Of a stretch of 64,000 nt of DNA, positions 1-12,045 are shown piece by piece. The stretch is from Reticulascus tulasneorum. Its lineage: Eukaryota > Ascomycota > Sordariomycetes > Glomerellales > Reticulascaceae. Position 1 is the first letter of the stretch. Each line of letters opens with the position of its first letter. The notes under the pieces are model-generated. The model was given only the letters and a program-made list of their open reading frames with translations, was not told where the DNA came from and ran no database searches. A program made the translations under genes and the position numbers. Location: NCBI GenBank assembly GCA_001557505.1, contig LSAX01000005.1, forward strand, positions 3,038,001 to 3,102,000, written 5' to 3'.

Positions 1-949
1 TGACTCGTGCTGACGAGCCGGCGGCCGGTCGGTCTCCCTCATCGAACTCATCGTACTCTTCGAACTTGTCGCCCCGCGCGCCAGCGTCCCGGAAGTCGCT
101 CGTCTGGCCACCAAAGCCGCCGCCGTCGCCGTACACGCCCCCAGAGTAGCCGCCGTACTGGGCCGCGGCAGACGAGGATGCTGACTCGCTGCCAAACCCA
201 CCAAATCTGCCGCCGCTGCCACCACCGCTGCCCGAGTAGCCACCTCCTATACCGCCACCGCCCTCTACGCCGGTGTACTTGTTCTTGGTAGCCCGCGCCT
301 TCTTGCGCTCGGATCGGATGCGCTCGACGTCGCTGAGGAGATCGGTAAGCTCCTTGGCTCGGTTCCGCACGTTGATGCCCTGGTCCTTGCCGTTCGCGTC
401 AATAAAATGGAACTGTCGTAGCATTTTCAGTAGGGTAATGTGGCCTCGGGCGTCGTCGATGACCCGCTCGGAGCCGTGCTTGATGAGGAACTCGAGAAGC
501 TGGAGGGCCTTGTAGATCTGGCGCCATTCTTCAGCCGACTTTTCGGTGAAGCGGCGGTAGATCATGGGCATGATTTCGTTGAGAGTCGCACTGCAGCTGT
601 TAGCTTCGCCCAGGGCGAATTGGCCGACAGCAACATACTAGTTGAAGGTGCCATTGGCAATCTCTTGCATCAGCGACGATGATGCGCCCCACGGCTCGTT
701 ATTGGTCGCTTCTCGCACCTATCGACATGTCAGAGGCGGCCGGCTCCAAGGCTGTAGGGAAAATGCCGACCTTGGATTCCATTTCGGTGTAGTTCATGAC
801 AGCTAAGCGGCAAACAAGTCAGCGAGGCCTGCGTTGTGCCGCGATGCCCAATGCTCCGTGTGCTCACCATTCTGGACCTTCCTGACCCCTGCCTTGACAT
901 CGTACAAGCTCAGGTTCGCCACCGTATCTTTCACTGAATTCCAATCCAT
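1..949 (-). CDS. ENT3: ENTH-domain (epsin-like, Ent3-type) clathrin adaptor, 3' end cut by window edge
   Basis: Exons read leftwards 949-868, 802-771, 718-639 and 590 to the window edge; all junctions keep frame. The start MDWNSVKDTV, then YTEMESK, VREATNNEPWG, LNEIMPMIYRRF and EWRQIYKALQLLEFLIKHGS form an ENTH domain over roughly residues 1-150. This fold binds phosphoinositides and helps clathrin-coat assembly at the Golgi/endosome or plasma membrane. After the ENTH domain comes NKYTGVEG and a Gly/Ser/Tyr-rich low-complexity stretch ending in an acidic DKFEEYDEFDEGD segment. The missing C-terminus should lie left of position 1. One donor (after position 771) is GTCGGC, less usual, but its splice restores the conserved ESK-VREATNN junction. 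Family assignment is firm; Ent3 rather than Ent1/2 type is inferred from the short linker after the ENTH domain. Confidence 0.9.
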
Positions 950-1149
950 CTTGGCGGATGTGGTATGGCAGGAGAACAAGCAGGCGAGTTGTGCACGGAA
1001 GAGAAGTTTTGGAGGTGGGAAGCTTCCCCTGCCGACGTTTCAAGAGGTCCTCGATTCGGCGGTCCTTGAACACCAAAACTGTGTCTGGACTTTCGGCCCA
1101 GCACTGGCCCAAAATACCAGCCAGCAGACGGGGTCGAATCGGAGATAAG

Positions 1150-1157
1150 TCACGTGA
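1150..1157. promoter_or_regulatory. Palindromic E-box TCACGTGA
   Basis: Perfect 8-bp palindrome containing CACGTG, about 200 bp upstream of the ENTH gene start. bHLH factors bind this core in fungi; that this copy works is inference. Confidence 0.25.
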
Positions 1158-2547
1158 TCATGCACTTGGTCTAACTCTGTCAGCAACAATAGCTGGTATT
1201 GGTGTTGACAAAGACGGAGAGGGAAATGATTGCTGCTCTTGACCAGGAGATCGTAGGAAGTCCAGACATTCTATCTAGTCGGTCATCAAAGACAACTCGG
1301 CAGAGCCGGTCCGTGGAGGAAGTTTGGAGTCCTGAGGTTTACACGACCAGCTGGGCGAACAAGATAAAAAAAAATCTTAAGCGCTGGGGCCACCATGAGA
1401 GAGTCCCTGTCTTGACCTCACCAAAACTTTTTCTCTCCCTGACAATCGTAGAAAGGACACACAACACGCTGCAGCAGTATTTCACTCATTGTTTCATTGT
1501 ACGATATCCAATTGATAGACCTTCTTCTCTTCTCTTTTACTTGTACTACCAACTTCCTCGATTTGTATACCGGTACGTATGAAACTTATCTCATTGCTTC
1601 GTCCCACGTCCCGCGTCAAGCTATCAAACACCTGTCCCTCGACCATGACCCCGTCCACGCACATGCACACACAACAAGCTCGAAGCCCGGCGGCCTCGAG
1701 GGTGTACAGCTGAGGCGAGCCTTTGTGAAGCGGGATGAAAGGGCCATCTGCCGCGATGGGGCATTAGCTTCCGGCTATCATTCTTGTCTCTCTCCCGAGA
1801 GACAAGCATGGTACCTAGCTGGGGGAGTAGCTCATGCCTCGTTGCCGGCTTGGTCTCGTTCTCGTCGCCCCGCCCAGGAGTCGAGTTGAGATTCCATCGG
1901 CTTCTGAATGGGCTGCCGGAAACGTGGCGGGGTGGGAGTAGTCCAGTGGCCGGTCAGACTCGTCTGCAGGCAACTTTACCTCCTGCTCCAATGGGCGGCC
2001 AGTCCGCCTCCCTGACTTGCATTTGCACTCCGTCTCCTCATACACTACCTTGTATGCCATCGCCCCCCTCCATCTGGCAATCATGGCACATTAAGGGAGA
2101 GACAAGGAGCATTTGTGGCGGGTATTGGCGGACTGTCCGTGGGCCGTCTCACATGGGGCTCTTCATGAGCTCATGAACTGATTGATGGATGGATTGCCCC
2201 GGGATTGCTCCACCCAAAGCGCAGTCCCGTTCTCGAGCACCGCACGCAGCAACTGGTACTCCCCCCATCAACCTCTGCCAAGTCAGCTTCATCTGTGCCT
2301 TGACAAGCTAAGCCCAACTGGGCAGTGCAGGACACGGGCTTTGGCGAGGTCATGACAGACAGAGCTGAACAAGCAAACCGGGGACAAGCAAGCTACACAA
2401 GCAAGGAAAATCATCCACATCATCAAAAAGCTCACCGCACGTGACTTAACCCCTCCACAACCCCCCCACTCCGTGCATGATTGAAGCCGGCTATTCGTCC
2501 ATTTTCCCATCGCCGGGCGGGTTGCCGTGGTGTGCGAGAGAGCGCGC

Positions 2548-2569
2548 GTGTGTGTGTGTGTTGTGTGTG
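2548..2569. repeat. GT-rich microsatellite
   Basis: Run of alternating GT with one interruption, about 110 bp upstream of the cyclophilin start. Confidence 0.8.
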
Positions 2570-2683
2570 GTGCGATCCTTGCGTTGCTGATGGGGCGGGG
2601 GTACGTACCTTTTGGCACCAAGTACCTAACGCTAACAATCGAGGAAGGAAACCCCTCCACCAGCTTTCTTTCCCTTCGAAAAA

Positions 2684-3749
2684 ATGAGACCAACCATCCT
2701 TCGACCCCTCCTACCCCGCCATACCACCTCCTTCTCTTGCTTCCCCGTTTCGCCCTCGCCCTTTTCTCGACCTTCCACCTTCAACAATCTGAGATCTCCG
2801 TCTCTTCATCCATCAACGAAACTTCGAGCTCGCTTCTTTGCATCAACCGCCAACATGTCTGGTCCTCAAGTGTAAGCTGCCATCTTCCCCGTGCTCCATG
2901 TCCCCTTGCTGATGCTCTCTGCTCGTAGCTACTTCGATTTGGAGTGGGAAGGTCCCGTCCTGGACGCCGCTGGCAAGCCTACTCGCGATGTCAAGGGTAA
3001 GCTCTCTCTCCATCAATCTTCATCGAGGGTCATCTTCAATCGCTCCCTCCTTGACGCGGCCATCCCAATGCTGTTGCTTGCCATGTTTTAGGCCCTCATC
3101 TGCTACCCACCGTCCCAATCAGCCCAACCCCTCGTCGGTGTCCATTTGTCTTGAGCCTGAGCTGACCTGATGCCTCCAGTCCAAAACGGCCGCATGACAT
3201 TTAACCTTTACTACGATGCTGTCCCAAAGACTGCTGAGAACTTCCGAGCTCTCTGCACCGGCGAGAAGGGCTTCGGCTACGAGGGCTCTTCTTTCCACCG
3301 AATCATTCCCGAGTTCATGCTCCAGGGTGGTGACTTCACCCGTGGCAATGTACGACCCGAAACACCCCTCCCATAGAGGCAATTGGCTTACAAGACAATA
3401 GGGCACTGGTGGCAAGTCCATCTATGGTGAGAAGTTCGCCGACGAGAACTTCTCGCTCAAGCACGACAAGCCTGGTCTGCTCTCCATGGCCAATTCTGGT
3501 CCTAACACGTAAGCTCTAACCCGCCCTCCGTCCACCAACCCCGAACTAACCCCGTCATGTAGCAACGGCTCCCAGTTCTTCGTGACCACTGTTGTCACCT
3601 CTTGGCTCAACGGCCGCCACGTCGTCTTCGGCGAGGTCGCTGACCAAGAGTCCCTGAACCTCGTCAAGGCTCTTGAGGCTACCGGCTCCCAGAGCGGCAC
3701 CGTCCGATACGGCAAGCGCCCCACCATAGTCAAGAGCGGTGCTTTGTAA
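2684..3749 (+). CDS. CYP1: Cyclophilin A-type peptidyl-prolyl cis-trans isomerase with mitochondrial presequence
   Basis: Five exons (2684-2871, 2929-2996, 3180-3349, 3402-3508, 3563-3749) give 239 residues. The enzyme turns over Xaa-Pro peptide bonds and is the cyclosporin A target. The core shows [62 protein letters not shown] and [12 protein letters not shown]; the catalytic Arg is in FHRIIP. Residues 1-58 before the second Met (MSGPQV) are rich in Arg/Ser/Pro and lack acidic residues, as a mitochondrial targeting sequence should. In Neurospora (csr-1) one gene gives mitochondrial and cytosolic forms, and the arrangement here suggests the same. Intron positions are phase-consistent. It converges on RPC6. 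Confidence 0.96.
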
Positions 3750-4158
3750 ATGCCCTGACCTCGGCTTGTACGTTACGTCCTTTTGTTCACTCGGCGCGAG
3801 ACGTACACAACAGTCTCCTTGGAGGGTAGCTTCTGAGCGTATGGGAAAATCTCGACATGGCGGGGGCCTTGGCGCCCGACGTCATTGCTACTAGCTTAGC
3901 CAAAGACAAAAGTTACTGCGCGAGCTTCACGAATGATGCCTGATACCCTGTGAAATGTGGTGGAACTAATCAACCAGCCTCGTCTATTGAAAGCGAGTGT
4001 TCGCCTATGAGTGATGTGTCCCTTAAAACCTCCAAAGCTGTTCTGTAGCGAGAACTCTGCATGCAACCTTGCCCTAACCTTTCCCTATCCTTTTGCTTCC
4101 AACGCCATGCGATGCAGTGATAAAAGCAAATTTGCCCTCGTCAACCAGTCCAATTCCT
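3750..4158. other. Convergent 3' ends of cyclophilin and RPC6
   Basis: 409 bp between two stop codons on opposite strands; expected to hold both 3' UTRs. No other feature seen. Confidence 0.6.
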
Positions 4159-5414
4159 TCAGTCCAGCCCTAACCATCGTTGGAAGTATTCGCAATTGCT
4201 TGCGCTCACCGGACCGCCCTCCTCGCAAATGTCAAATAGGGGACACCGCCCACAAGGGGCTTCTGTGTACCCATTGACGTACGGCTCCGGCGCGCCGTGT
4301 TCTTGACCCTCATCCTGACGACCTGCCCAGGCCTCGGTGCTCTGTTTTGCCACACGAGACACCCGATAGCCCAACTTTCCAGCTACCTTGATTGGCTCCA
4401 CTAGTCCATCGTGCACCAGTACGTCGACGAGCTTTTGAACGTCCTCTTCACCGAGAATCGTGTTTGTCGTCACACCCGCTTTGGATATTAGCCGGGCGAT
4501 GTCTCGTACCGTGGGATAGTCTGTGTAGCCAGCGGGTAGAGGGAGGAAGGTATCCTTTTTGGAGTGCGAGTTTGGTTGTATGGACGTGCCGTTCTGGCTG
4601 GTGCCATTTGTCCCCTCGTCGCTGATCAAGTCGGCGCTTCTTTTCTTCCCCTTATCCTTCTCCACCCCACCCTTCAGTACGCCCTTCTTGGGCATTGCCG
4701 TCCGACCGCTCGGAACGCTGTGCTTACTGTGATAGCTGCCGTGCTTCTTGATGAAATCGAAGATGACCCGCTGCAGCTCCTCGATGAACGCCTCATCAAA
4801 GGTCTGATCCGTGAACCAAGGCCCGCCCGTAGCGCGCTCGGAGGGGCGGATCGACGCTTTGATGTACATTTTTTTGCTTGGGTGCTCGACGTTTTTGAAT
4901 GGTGCAACGAGCCCTTTGGCGACGAGCTGCTTGATAGCCGTCTTGAGGACGCTATCATGCATCTTGAGCCGGTATTGCATAGTCCTGGACCATATGCCAT
5001 CGCCGCCGGCCTCATCTATCGCTTCGTACACCATCTTCTGCTCGTGGGTGCTGCACAGCTTGTACCTAGAAGTCCCTAATGTCAGAGCCTGCTCTTCCCC
5101 GTAGATACGAACATGACGCCTTACTTTTCGGCTTCGGCCGCTGCACGCCATTTCCACACCAGGCCATCCCGTACGGTGACGGGGATGAGGAGCCTGTCGT
5201 CGCAGAGGCTTTGCAGCACCCTGAGCAGAGTGAGTGTGTCATCGTTGGGGATTACGCCGAACTCGACAAAGTCAAGCTGAGAAAACAGTCGCTGTTCGTC
5301 GCCATTCGCCTGGCATTGCTCGTAGATCGCTTCCTTCCAAATCTCGACTTTGGACGGGTCGGTGCTGGATGTTGTTGCCGTCGACGGCGACGGTGCTGGC
5401 GGGCTCATGGCCAT
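4159..5414 (-). CDS. RPC34: DNA-directed RNA polymerase III subunit RPC6 (RPC34)
   Basis: Two exons (5414-5125, 5065-4159) give 398 residues. RPC34 is part of the Pol III-specific RPC82/34/31 subcomplex that contacts TFIIIB and opens promoters of tRNA and 5S genes. Residues about 20-200 carry tandem winged helices (LFSQLDFVEFGVIPND, IPVTVRDGLVWKW, then YKLCSTHEQKMVYEAI and GDGIWSRTMQYRLKM). The C-terminus has the conserved cysteine cluster (CGRCPLFDICEEGGPVSASNC), which binds an Fe-S cluster in homologues. I chose the Met at 5414 (MAMSPPAP); an in-frame Met at 5462 would add 16 residues. The linker around residues 240-285 is polar and variable, as usual. Divergent from STI1. Confidence 0.93.
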
Positions 5415-5907
5415 CGCGGCGGGTGGGTGACTCGGATGTCTAAGTCCAGGAGATGAGAGCAATTACAGATGTTCCGAGTATGTTGGAAGCTGGAAGAGGC
5501 TCACAGCTACATCTGACTGGCAGATCACGGGGATCTGACCGCCAATTGTTCTCACAATTCCTAATGCTTAACTGGGTTGGCGACGAATTGAAGCTTCAGA
5601 CGTGCTCCCCGCACAACTTTTTTTCGATAGCCTTGCATCGCGCTCGGCTAAACCACGGAAAAGATCACTCCAGCCTTGAACCCCACCTCGAGCACAGACC
5701 AGGTCCCCTAGACTAAAACGGGCCAATCAGCGCTGACCAACGTTTAGACATCGAAAGAGCTAGAAGGAAGCTGTGGACGCTTTTCTTCAGGCCTGCTGCC
5801 TCGCCAACAACTTGACATCAGTTCAATTTCTTTTTGCACATTTGTCTCAAAACGCAACATTCCCGAAATTCTCAATCCATATTAATTAGACCACTCTGGT
5901 AACCATC
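5415..5907. promoter_or_regulatory. Shared divergent promoter of RPC6 and STI1
   Basis: 493 bp between two divergent housekeeping starts. It contains TTCCCGAA at 5860-5867, the tail-to-tail half of a heat-shock element, near the STI1 start. No full three-unit heat-shock element is seen. The region must serve both directions. Confidence 0.5.
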
Positions 5908-7868
5908 ATGGCTTCCGCAGACGAGCTCAAGGCTCAGGGCAACGCGGCCATTGCCCAGAAGAAGTTCGACGAGGCTATGTAAGTTTGCTAAGAGACGAGC
6001 CTAACCAGCACCCCACAAGCAGAGACTGACACTGTGGCAGCGACAAGTTCACACAAGCCATCGAGCTCCAACCCACCAATCACATTCTGTTCAGCAACCG
6101 ATCAGCTGCGCATGCGTCCAAGAAGGACTGGGAGAATGCTCTGAAAGATGCTGAGAAGACCATCGAGATCAAGCCGGATTGGCCCAAAGGCTATGGAAGG
6201 AAGGGCACTGCTCTCTACGGCCAAGGTGACCTGCTCGGCGCCAACGATGCGTACGAGGAGGGTTTGAAGGTCGATCCCGCCAATACTGGGCTCCAGAGGG
6301 ATCTTGCTTCGGTGCAAAAGGCGATGCAGCAAGAGAGTAGGTCGTCGAACCGCAGTGCGCAGACTGTACACACGAAGCTAACAGAGTCCTCGCAGGTGAA
6401 CCCTCAGGTGATATGGGCGGCGGCCTTGGTGACATGTTCAACGATCCCAATCTTTTGCAAAAGCTTGCGGCGAACCCCAAGACCAGCGGCTTCCTCGCCG
6501 ATCCCTCCTTCATGGCGAAGCTGCAGTCCATTAAGAGCAACCCGAAGAACACGCAAGACCTGTTCAGTGACCCCCGGATGCTTCAGGTCTTAGGCGTGGC
6601 GATGGGCGTGGATATGCAGATGGGCATGCCCGACGACCTAGGTGGTGCGTCTGGCGCCGGCTTCGGTTCGCGAGCCACGGAGGTCGAGGAGGATGTAGAG
6701 ATGCCCGACCTAGTCCCCGACAGAAAGCCCACTCCAGCCAAGAAGGCCCCTGAGCCGGAACCGGAACCGGAACCGGAATACGTCGACGAGGAGGAGCTGG
6801 CGAAGAAGAAGGCAAAGGAAGAGGCCGACAAGGAGAAGGCTCTTGGCACGGAAAACTACAAGAAGCGGAATTTTGAGGAAGCTGTCTCGCACTACGCAAA
6901 GGCTTGGGAGCTCTACAAGGACATCACTTATCTCAACAACCTCGGCGCTGCTTACTTCGAGAAGGGAGACTACCAGGCCTGTGTAGACACCTGCACAAAG
7001 GCTGTCGAAGAAGGCCGACTCATTTATGCCGACTTCAAGATGATCGCCAAGAGCTATGCTCGCATCGGAAGCGCGTATGAGAAGCTCGGGGATCTGGATA
7101 AGGCGATCGAGAACTACAAGAAGTCACTTATGGAACACCGGACTCCGGATGTAAACGCCAAGCTTCGCGCCGCCGAGCGCAACAAGAGCGAATCCGCCCG
7201 CCTGTCGTACATCGACCCCGCCGAGGCCGAGAAGGCTCGTGAAGACGGTAATAAGAAGTTCAAAGAAAGCGACTGGCCGGGTGCTGTGGCGGCGTACGGC
7301 GAGATGATCAAGCGCGCCCCAGATGACCCAAGAGGCTACAGCAACCGCGCTGCGGCGTTTATCAAGCTTCTTGAGTTCCCCAGCGCTGTGGATGACTGTG
7401 AACTGGCCATCAAGAAGGACCCCAAGTTCGTGCGCGCTTACATCCGCAAGGCGCAAGCTTTCTTCGGCATGCGCGAGTACTCCAAGTCGGTGGATGCCTG
7501 CGCGGATGCGCAAAAGGTGGACCAGGAATACCACAGCGGTGCAAACGCCCGGGAGATTGAGCAGCAGCAGCAAAAGGCGTATAATGCGATGTACGCGGCC
7601 CGTGAAAACGAATCCGAGGAGCAGACGCGGGAGCGACTGGCGCGCGACCCCGAGGTGAGTTTGGCGACTCCGGTACTCTATTGAATTTATGTGAATTGCG
7701 CTAACCTACCCATAGATCATGACCATTATGCAGGACCCCGTCATGCAAGCGATTCTCCAACAGGCGCAGTCGGAACCGGCAGCGCTCGCGGAGCATATGA
7801 AAAACCCCAGCGTCCGGTCCAAGATCCAGAAGCTGGTAGCGGCGGGAGTGATCCGTGTTGGCCGATAA
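5908..7868 (+). CDS. STI1: Hsp70-Hsp90 organising co-chaperone Sti1/Hop
   Basis: Four exons (5908-5978, 6041-6336, 6396-7654, 7716-7868) give 592 residues, the usual Sti1 length. Sti1 bridges Hsp70 and Hsp90 through TPR domains that bind their EEVD tails and passes client proteins between them. Order: TPR1 (about 1-120; ELKAQGNAAIAQKKFDEAI), DP1 (about 130-200; NDPNLLQKLAANPKTS), a Pro/Glu linker with an EPEPEPEPEY run, TPR2A (about 260-390; EKALGTENYKKRNFEEAVSH), TPR2B (about 400-510; EDGNKKFKESDWPGAVAAY) and DP2 at the end (DPVMQAILQQAQ, NPSVRSKIQKLVAAG). All carboxylate-clamp TPR blocks look intact. It is divergent from RPC6; stress regulation is likely from the family, with only a partial heat-shock element seen upstream. 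Confidence 0.96.
6750..6780 (+). repeat. In-gene Glu-Pro codon repeat in STI1 linker
   Basis: Tandem GAGCCG/GAACCG hexamers encode the EPEPEPEPE stretch between DP1 and TPR2A. Such linkers vary in length between species. Confidence 0.8.
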
Positions 7869-8413
7869 AGAGGGTGTGGTGCGGCAGGCTGGGGCGGAGC
7901 TGGTCAGCTGTAATGGGTGGGTGAATGGTGGGGATTGTGTTGGTGGGAGGGATGATTGATCTGCTATCATTCTGTACTCTAGCGTGTGGCAATGTGACCA
8001 ATAAAAAGACATTTCACGTGAGCCCATACTATGTCGGATGACTTGTTCAGACATGAAAGTCGAAAAGCGAACACCGAATTGCGGATTTGGATGCAGATAA
8101 CCAGAGCCTGCATGTGTCAAATCGAGAGACACTCAATCATGCTTCGTCCTGGCCCACGCTGTCGATGGCGGTGGCGTGACACTACTGCACCATATAACGG
8201 CTGATTGGACCTGTTGCGAATGGCATCAGCAGCCTCTTCAAGTGGCGTCTCCAAGCTCGGAAGTCTGAGAGAGGAAGCCTGCATCAAATATGGCAGATTT
8301 GTAGGCTTGTCGGCATTCTAACATGTGTGTCTTCCATGTCTTCCCCTCAAGGGTGAAACTTTGTCCTCGCTCAAAATATTTCATGCGTTTTTGACGCTGT
8401 ATTTTACAGAACC
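7869..8413. other. Intergenic between STI1 and ankyrin/CorA gene
   Basis: STI1 3' UTR followed by the upstream region of the next gene on the same strand. A CACGTGA lies near 8017. No gene seen. Confidence 0.5.
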
Positions 8414-11400
8414 ATGGGATCTCCTATGGAAGAAGGTATGTCCTCATTCTATTCTTCGGTGCTTGTCTAACATGCGTCGGAAGCCTTCCGAAACCTTGTC
8501 GATGCCATACAGACTGATGACCCCGACACCAAGGACCCGGAGGAGCAGGTGCGCCAGCTCGTTGAGTCTCTTCCCAGCGTGCTGCGCGCCTTTGACTCCC
8601 AGCACCGGACACCGCTGCACCATGCCGCCCTGCTTGGCAGGGACACCATTTTGAGGGTCATCCTCGACGTTGGACCCGAGTCTGACATCGATGTGCGGGA
8701 CGAGGACGGGTGCACGCCGCTGCATCTCGCGGCGCGCAGCGGCCATGATGCCGTCGTCTCGACGCTCATCCGGAAGGGGGCAAGTGTTCGGGCCGAAGAG
8801 TCGTTTGGGGAGACGCCGCTCCACGAGGCGGCACGGAGCGGGTACGCGTCCGTCGTGCGGATTTTGATCAGTGACGGCGCAGTGGTCGATAGTCCGAATC
8901 AGGATCGAAGCACCGCGCTGCACATCGCGGCCCGCAGGGGCCACGAGGCGGCCATTCAAACGCTTTTGGATGCTGGGGCAAACCCGCAGACGAGGGACGC
9001 GGTAGGGGATACGCCACTGCACGATGCAGCCAGGGGCGGGCATGAGAAAGTCGTGCAAATGCTGCTCGAGACCGGGCTGGTGTCTGTGGATGCGCAAAAT
9101 GACAATGATCTGACTTCGTTGAGCGTCGCGTCCCGGCATGGGAAGGAGGGGATCGTGCGGATCCTCGTCGAGCACGGCGCGGACCTTGACTCGGTCAGCA
9201 GCGACTACTGCACGCCACTGCATCAGGCCGCGTCCGAGGGCCATGACGGTGTCGTCCGCATTCTCATCGCCGCCGGTGCAGACATGGATCTGCAGGACAA
9301 GGACGACCAAACACCGTTGCACGCGGCTGTCATCTTCGAGCACGAGGCGGTCGTACAATCGCTTCTAGCCGCGGATGCGGATGTGAACATTCGCGATAAC
9401 GAGGACTGTACTCCCCTTCACCATGCAGTCAAAAACGAGAACAAGCCGATGGTGCGTGATCTGCTAGAGGCTGGTGCTGACCCAACGGTCATCTCAACCA
9501 GCGGAGAGACGCCGCAGTCGCTCGCAAAGCTACTGAACCGCAACTCGATCGCGGATTTATTCAACAGCCCGCAGGTCGTCCCGAAGCTGTCTGCGCCGTC
9601 CAATTTTCGCCCGCGGAGGGTGCGACCACCGACAAAGCCGAACCGCGAGCATGAGGTGGATGTCTGCAAGCACTTCAGCGGCCTCTTCTGGAGCCCGACG
9701 TCGGACCGCAGTTTCGACAGTTTGAGCATGTGGGACATCTTGTACGATCCCGAGACGGAACTGAAATTGAATCCGCGGCCACCCAGGATATCGACGTCTC
9801 CCATCCGGCCGAAGGAGAAGCCCGAGGTGCACACACGCAAGACGTCGTACTCGAGGAAGGACGAGAAACCAATCAAACGATGGTTCCACCTGCCCGCCAA
9901 CAACATATCTTGGGTCATGGATTTGGTTCAGAAGATCTGCGCGATGGACCACAAAAGTGAGTCGGATTGCAACCGCATCATGGGGTTCATCGAGGAAACG
10001 TTCCACGAGGTGCGCATCAGCGTGCCTTACCGGCGGCCGCACTTCAAGCGGGAGACGAAGGGAGAGGAGGGCTCGCCTTCGTCCGGCATGTTCTCGCTCG
10101 TGCTGCCGGTGATCGACGTCGAGATCGACGACAAGACAAAGTGTAACCTGCAGGATATTGCCAACGACGAAGCTCAACTCCGGCCGCGTGAGCTGCTGGG
10201 CACGAAGACGAACCGACATACCCTCAGCGCCATGCCGACGAACCTGCAGCACTACCTCTTCCCGCATCTCGTGCACTTTGACGCAATGGACAAGCTCAAG
10301 ACTTGCTTTACAAAGTCGGAGCTGCACGTCCCCCGCGCGCTCGACCAGTCCTACCACGAATCTCTAAGCGCCGAGGATCTTTTGTCCCGTAATGAGAGTC
10401 AGGTCCTATACCGTTATCTTAAGCGGCTTGAGGAGACCAACCCGGGTTCCAAGACGGATGCCGTGGCGGCGAACGAGCAGCCGCGCACCAACGCGACCGC
10501 CCTCCAGGACCCATTCGAGCGCCGAGCGCACCGGACGTTGTCGCAGCAGTCGAGCTCGAAGCAGAAAAAGACGGATGGAACGAAGGCGGAACTGATGCGC
10601 ATGACCGGCCGTCCGGAGAACGACAGTAGCGTCCAAGCACGAATGTCGAGGGAGAAGAAGCGAGTTGAGCAGGATCACCGGAAACAGCTGCTCATGGTGT
10701 CGCAGCTGTGGCTCTGGAGGATCGACGAGCGTGAGTTGATCTTGTGGAAACCTCACCGATGAGTGTGACTGATCAATAGGCAGACAATATCATTAGTGCA
10801 TTCCCAGAGCGGTGGGATAACAAGAACGCAAAGACGCTGCTCAATGAGATCAAGCACCGGATACTATCGATGAGGGATCTGCGATCTGAGGATACTGACA
10901 TGTCCAGGGTCGTGGAGAGTGTTCTGGACCGGGCTGTTGGATTCAGCGAGGAAGAATTTCATTTCCAGTTTGACGGACCCAAAAGCTACTGCAACGTGTT
11001 TGCGGGCTCCATAGCACATGTGGTATGTTATGAGGTCCCCTTTTCATCTTTTGACCCTCATCGCTAAGCACGCCTGCAGTCGAACGAAGCCATGAAGCGA
11101 TACACCAACTTTAAAGCGTCGATCAGCCACATGGGCACTTCGAAAACGGTGCTCAACGACCTCAAGGACGAGATCGAGCTGCTGCAGGAGATTGACGATA
11201 TCCTGGATGAGATCAACATGATCAAGCGGGTGCTGCGGGAACAGGAGCGAGTCTTGTCCGAGTTCCACTCCTCAAAGGGATCGAGACCTTCGTTACATGG
11301 GCCCCAGGAGTCGGACTTTTCGCACCCGACGCTGGATTTCTTTCATCGCCTCGAGGAGGACGCGAATAGGGTTCGGGATTCCGTGAGTCTTTCTCCAGAT

Positions 11401-12045
11401 ATGGTGTGTTTGCAGTGGCTGACGGATGCAGATAACGACCCTGCTCGATTTGAGGCAGCGGGAGGCGAATATTGAGGAGGCGTTGTCTGCGAATGAGCAG
11501 TCGAAGATTCTCTTCATCTTCACTGGAGCCACAGTCGTGTTTGTATGTTGTGGCCGCCACACCTGTCGCATCACGAAAACTGACATTCATAGGCACCCTT
11601 ATCCTGGATCATGGCCCTTCTGGCCGTCAAGATCGACGGTCTACCGGAACCCCTGAGCGTCCGCACGATTGCGCTTGCATGTCGTACGTTTGCAGCATTC
11701 CTTAACCCAGTTTCCGCATCCCTAACTTACAATCCCACAGTTGGCAGCCTGCTCGGCACATTTGTCCTCATCGCGCTATCTCTTCCGCTCCATGACCTCA
11801 TGTCCCACAGCGGCGAGACTTCGAAACGTCTGAGAAAGTTATTCGGCAGGGGGGTTGGTTCTGTTAAGGAAGAGGGACCGCCGACGCCGCCCGAGACTTC
11901 TGCGCAGCAGACCCAGGTAAGGAGGTCTTCGATCTCACAGGTGGTGCCGAGTACAACTGCAGCGAATGGGAACCGTCTCAGGAGGAGGATTCTGGGACTC
12001 GCACGCGATCGGAATAAGGGAGACGAGGAGAAGGGGCTTGAATAG
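8414..12045 (+). CDS. Ankyrin-repeat protein fused to a CorA-like transporter domain
   Basis: Seven exons (8414-8435, 8484-10730, 10784-11022, 11080-11382, 11432-11542, 11593-11683, 11741-12045) give 1105 residues. From about residue 40 to 330 there are roughly nine ankyrin repeats with the TPLHxAA pattern (RTPLHHAALLG, CTPLHLAARSGH, STALHIAARRGH, TPLHDAARGGH, and so on). A long middle region follows, then a CorA-like helical domain with coiled coil (IELLQEIDDILDEINMIKRV) and two C-terminal membrane segments (ILFIFTGATVVFAPLSWIMA and TIALACLGSLLGTFVLIA), then a basic tail. CorA proteins move Mg2+ or other divalent cations as pentamers, but the GMN motif expected after the first membrane helix is not present, so transport and ion choice are uncertain. 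The 22-bp first exon sets the start as MGSPMEEAF. Such fusions are common and unstudied in filamentous fungi. Confidence 0.88.

Larger units (their letters stand above)
950..2683. other. Intergenic, divergent promoter region of ENTH gene and cyclophilin
   Basis: About 1.7 kb without a credible gene; the ORFs here have no coding-like composition or splice partners. It holds a palindromic TCACGTGA (1150-1157), a possible bHLH/Cbf1-type site, and a GT-rich microsatellite at 2548-2569. The last 100 bp before the cyclophilin ATG are pyrimidine-rich, as in many fungal 5' UTRs. Confidence 0.6.

Noticed and set aside
1497..1889. 130-codon ORF in the left intergenic region
   Set aside because: No domain, no splice signals, random-like composition.
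8444..9358. 304-codon minus-strand ORF opposite the ankyrin repeats
   Set aside because: Repeat-derived antisense frame; the plus strand shows clear TPLHxAA repeats.
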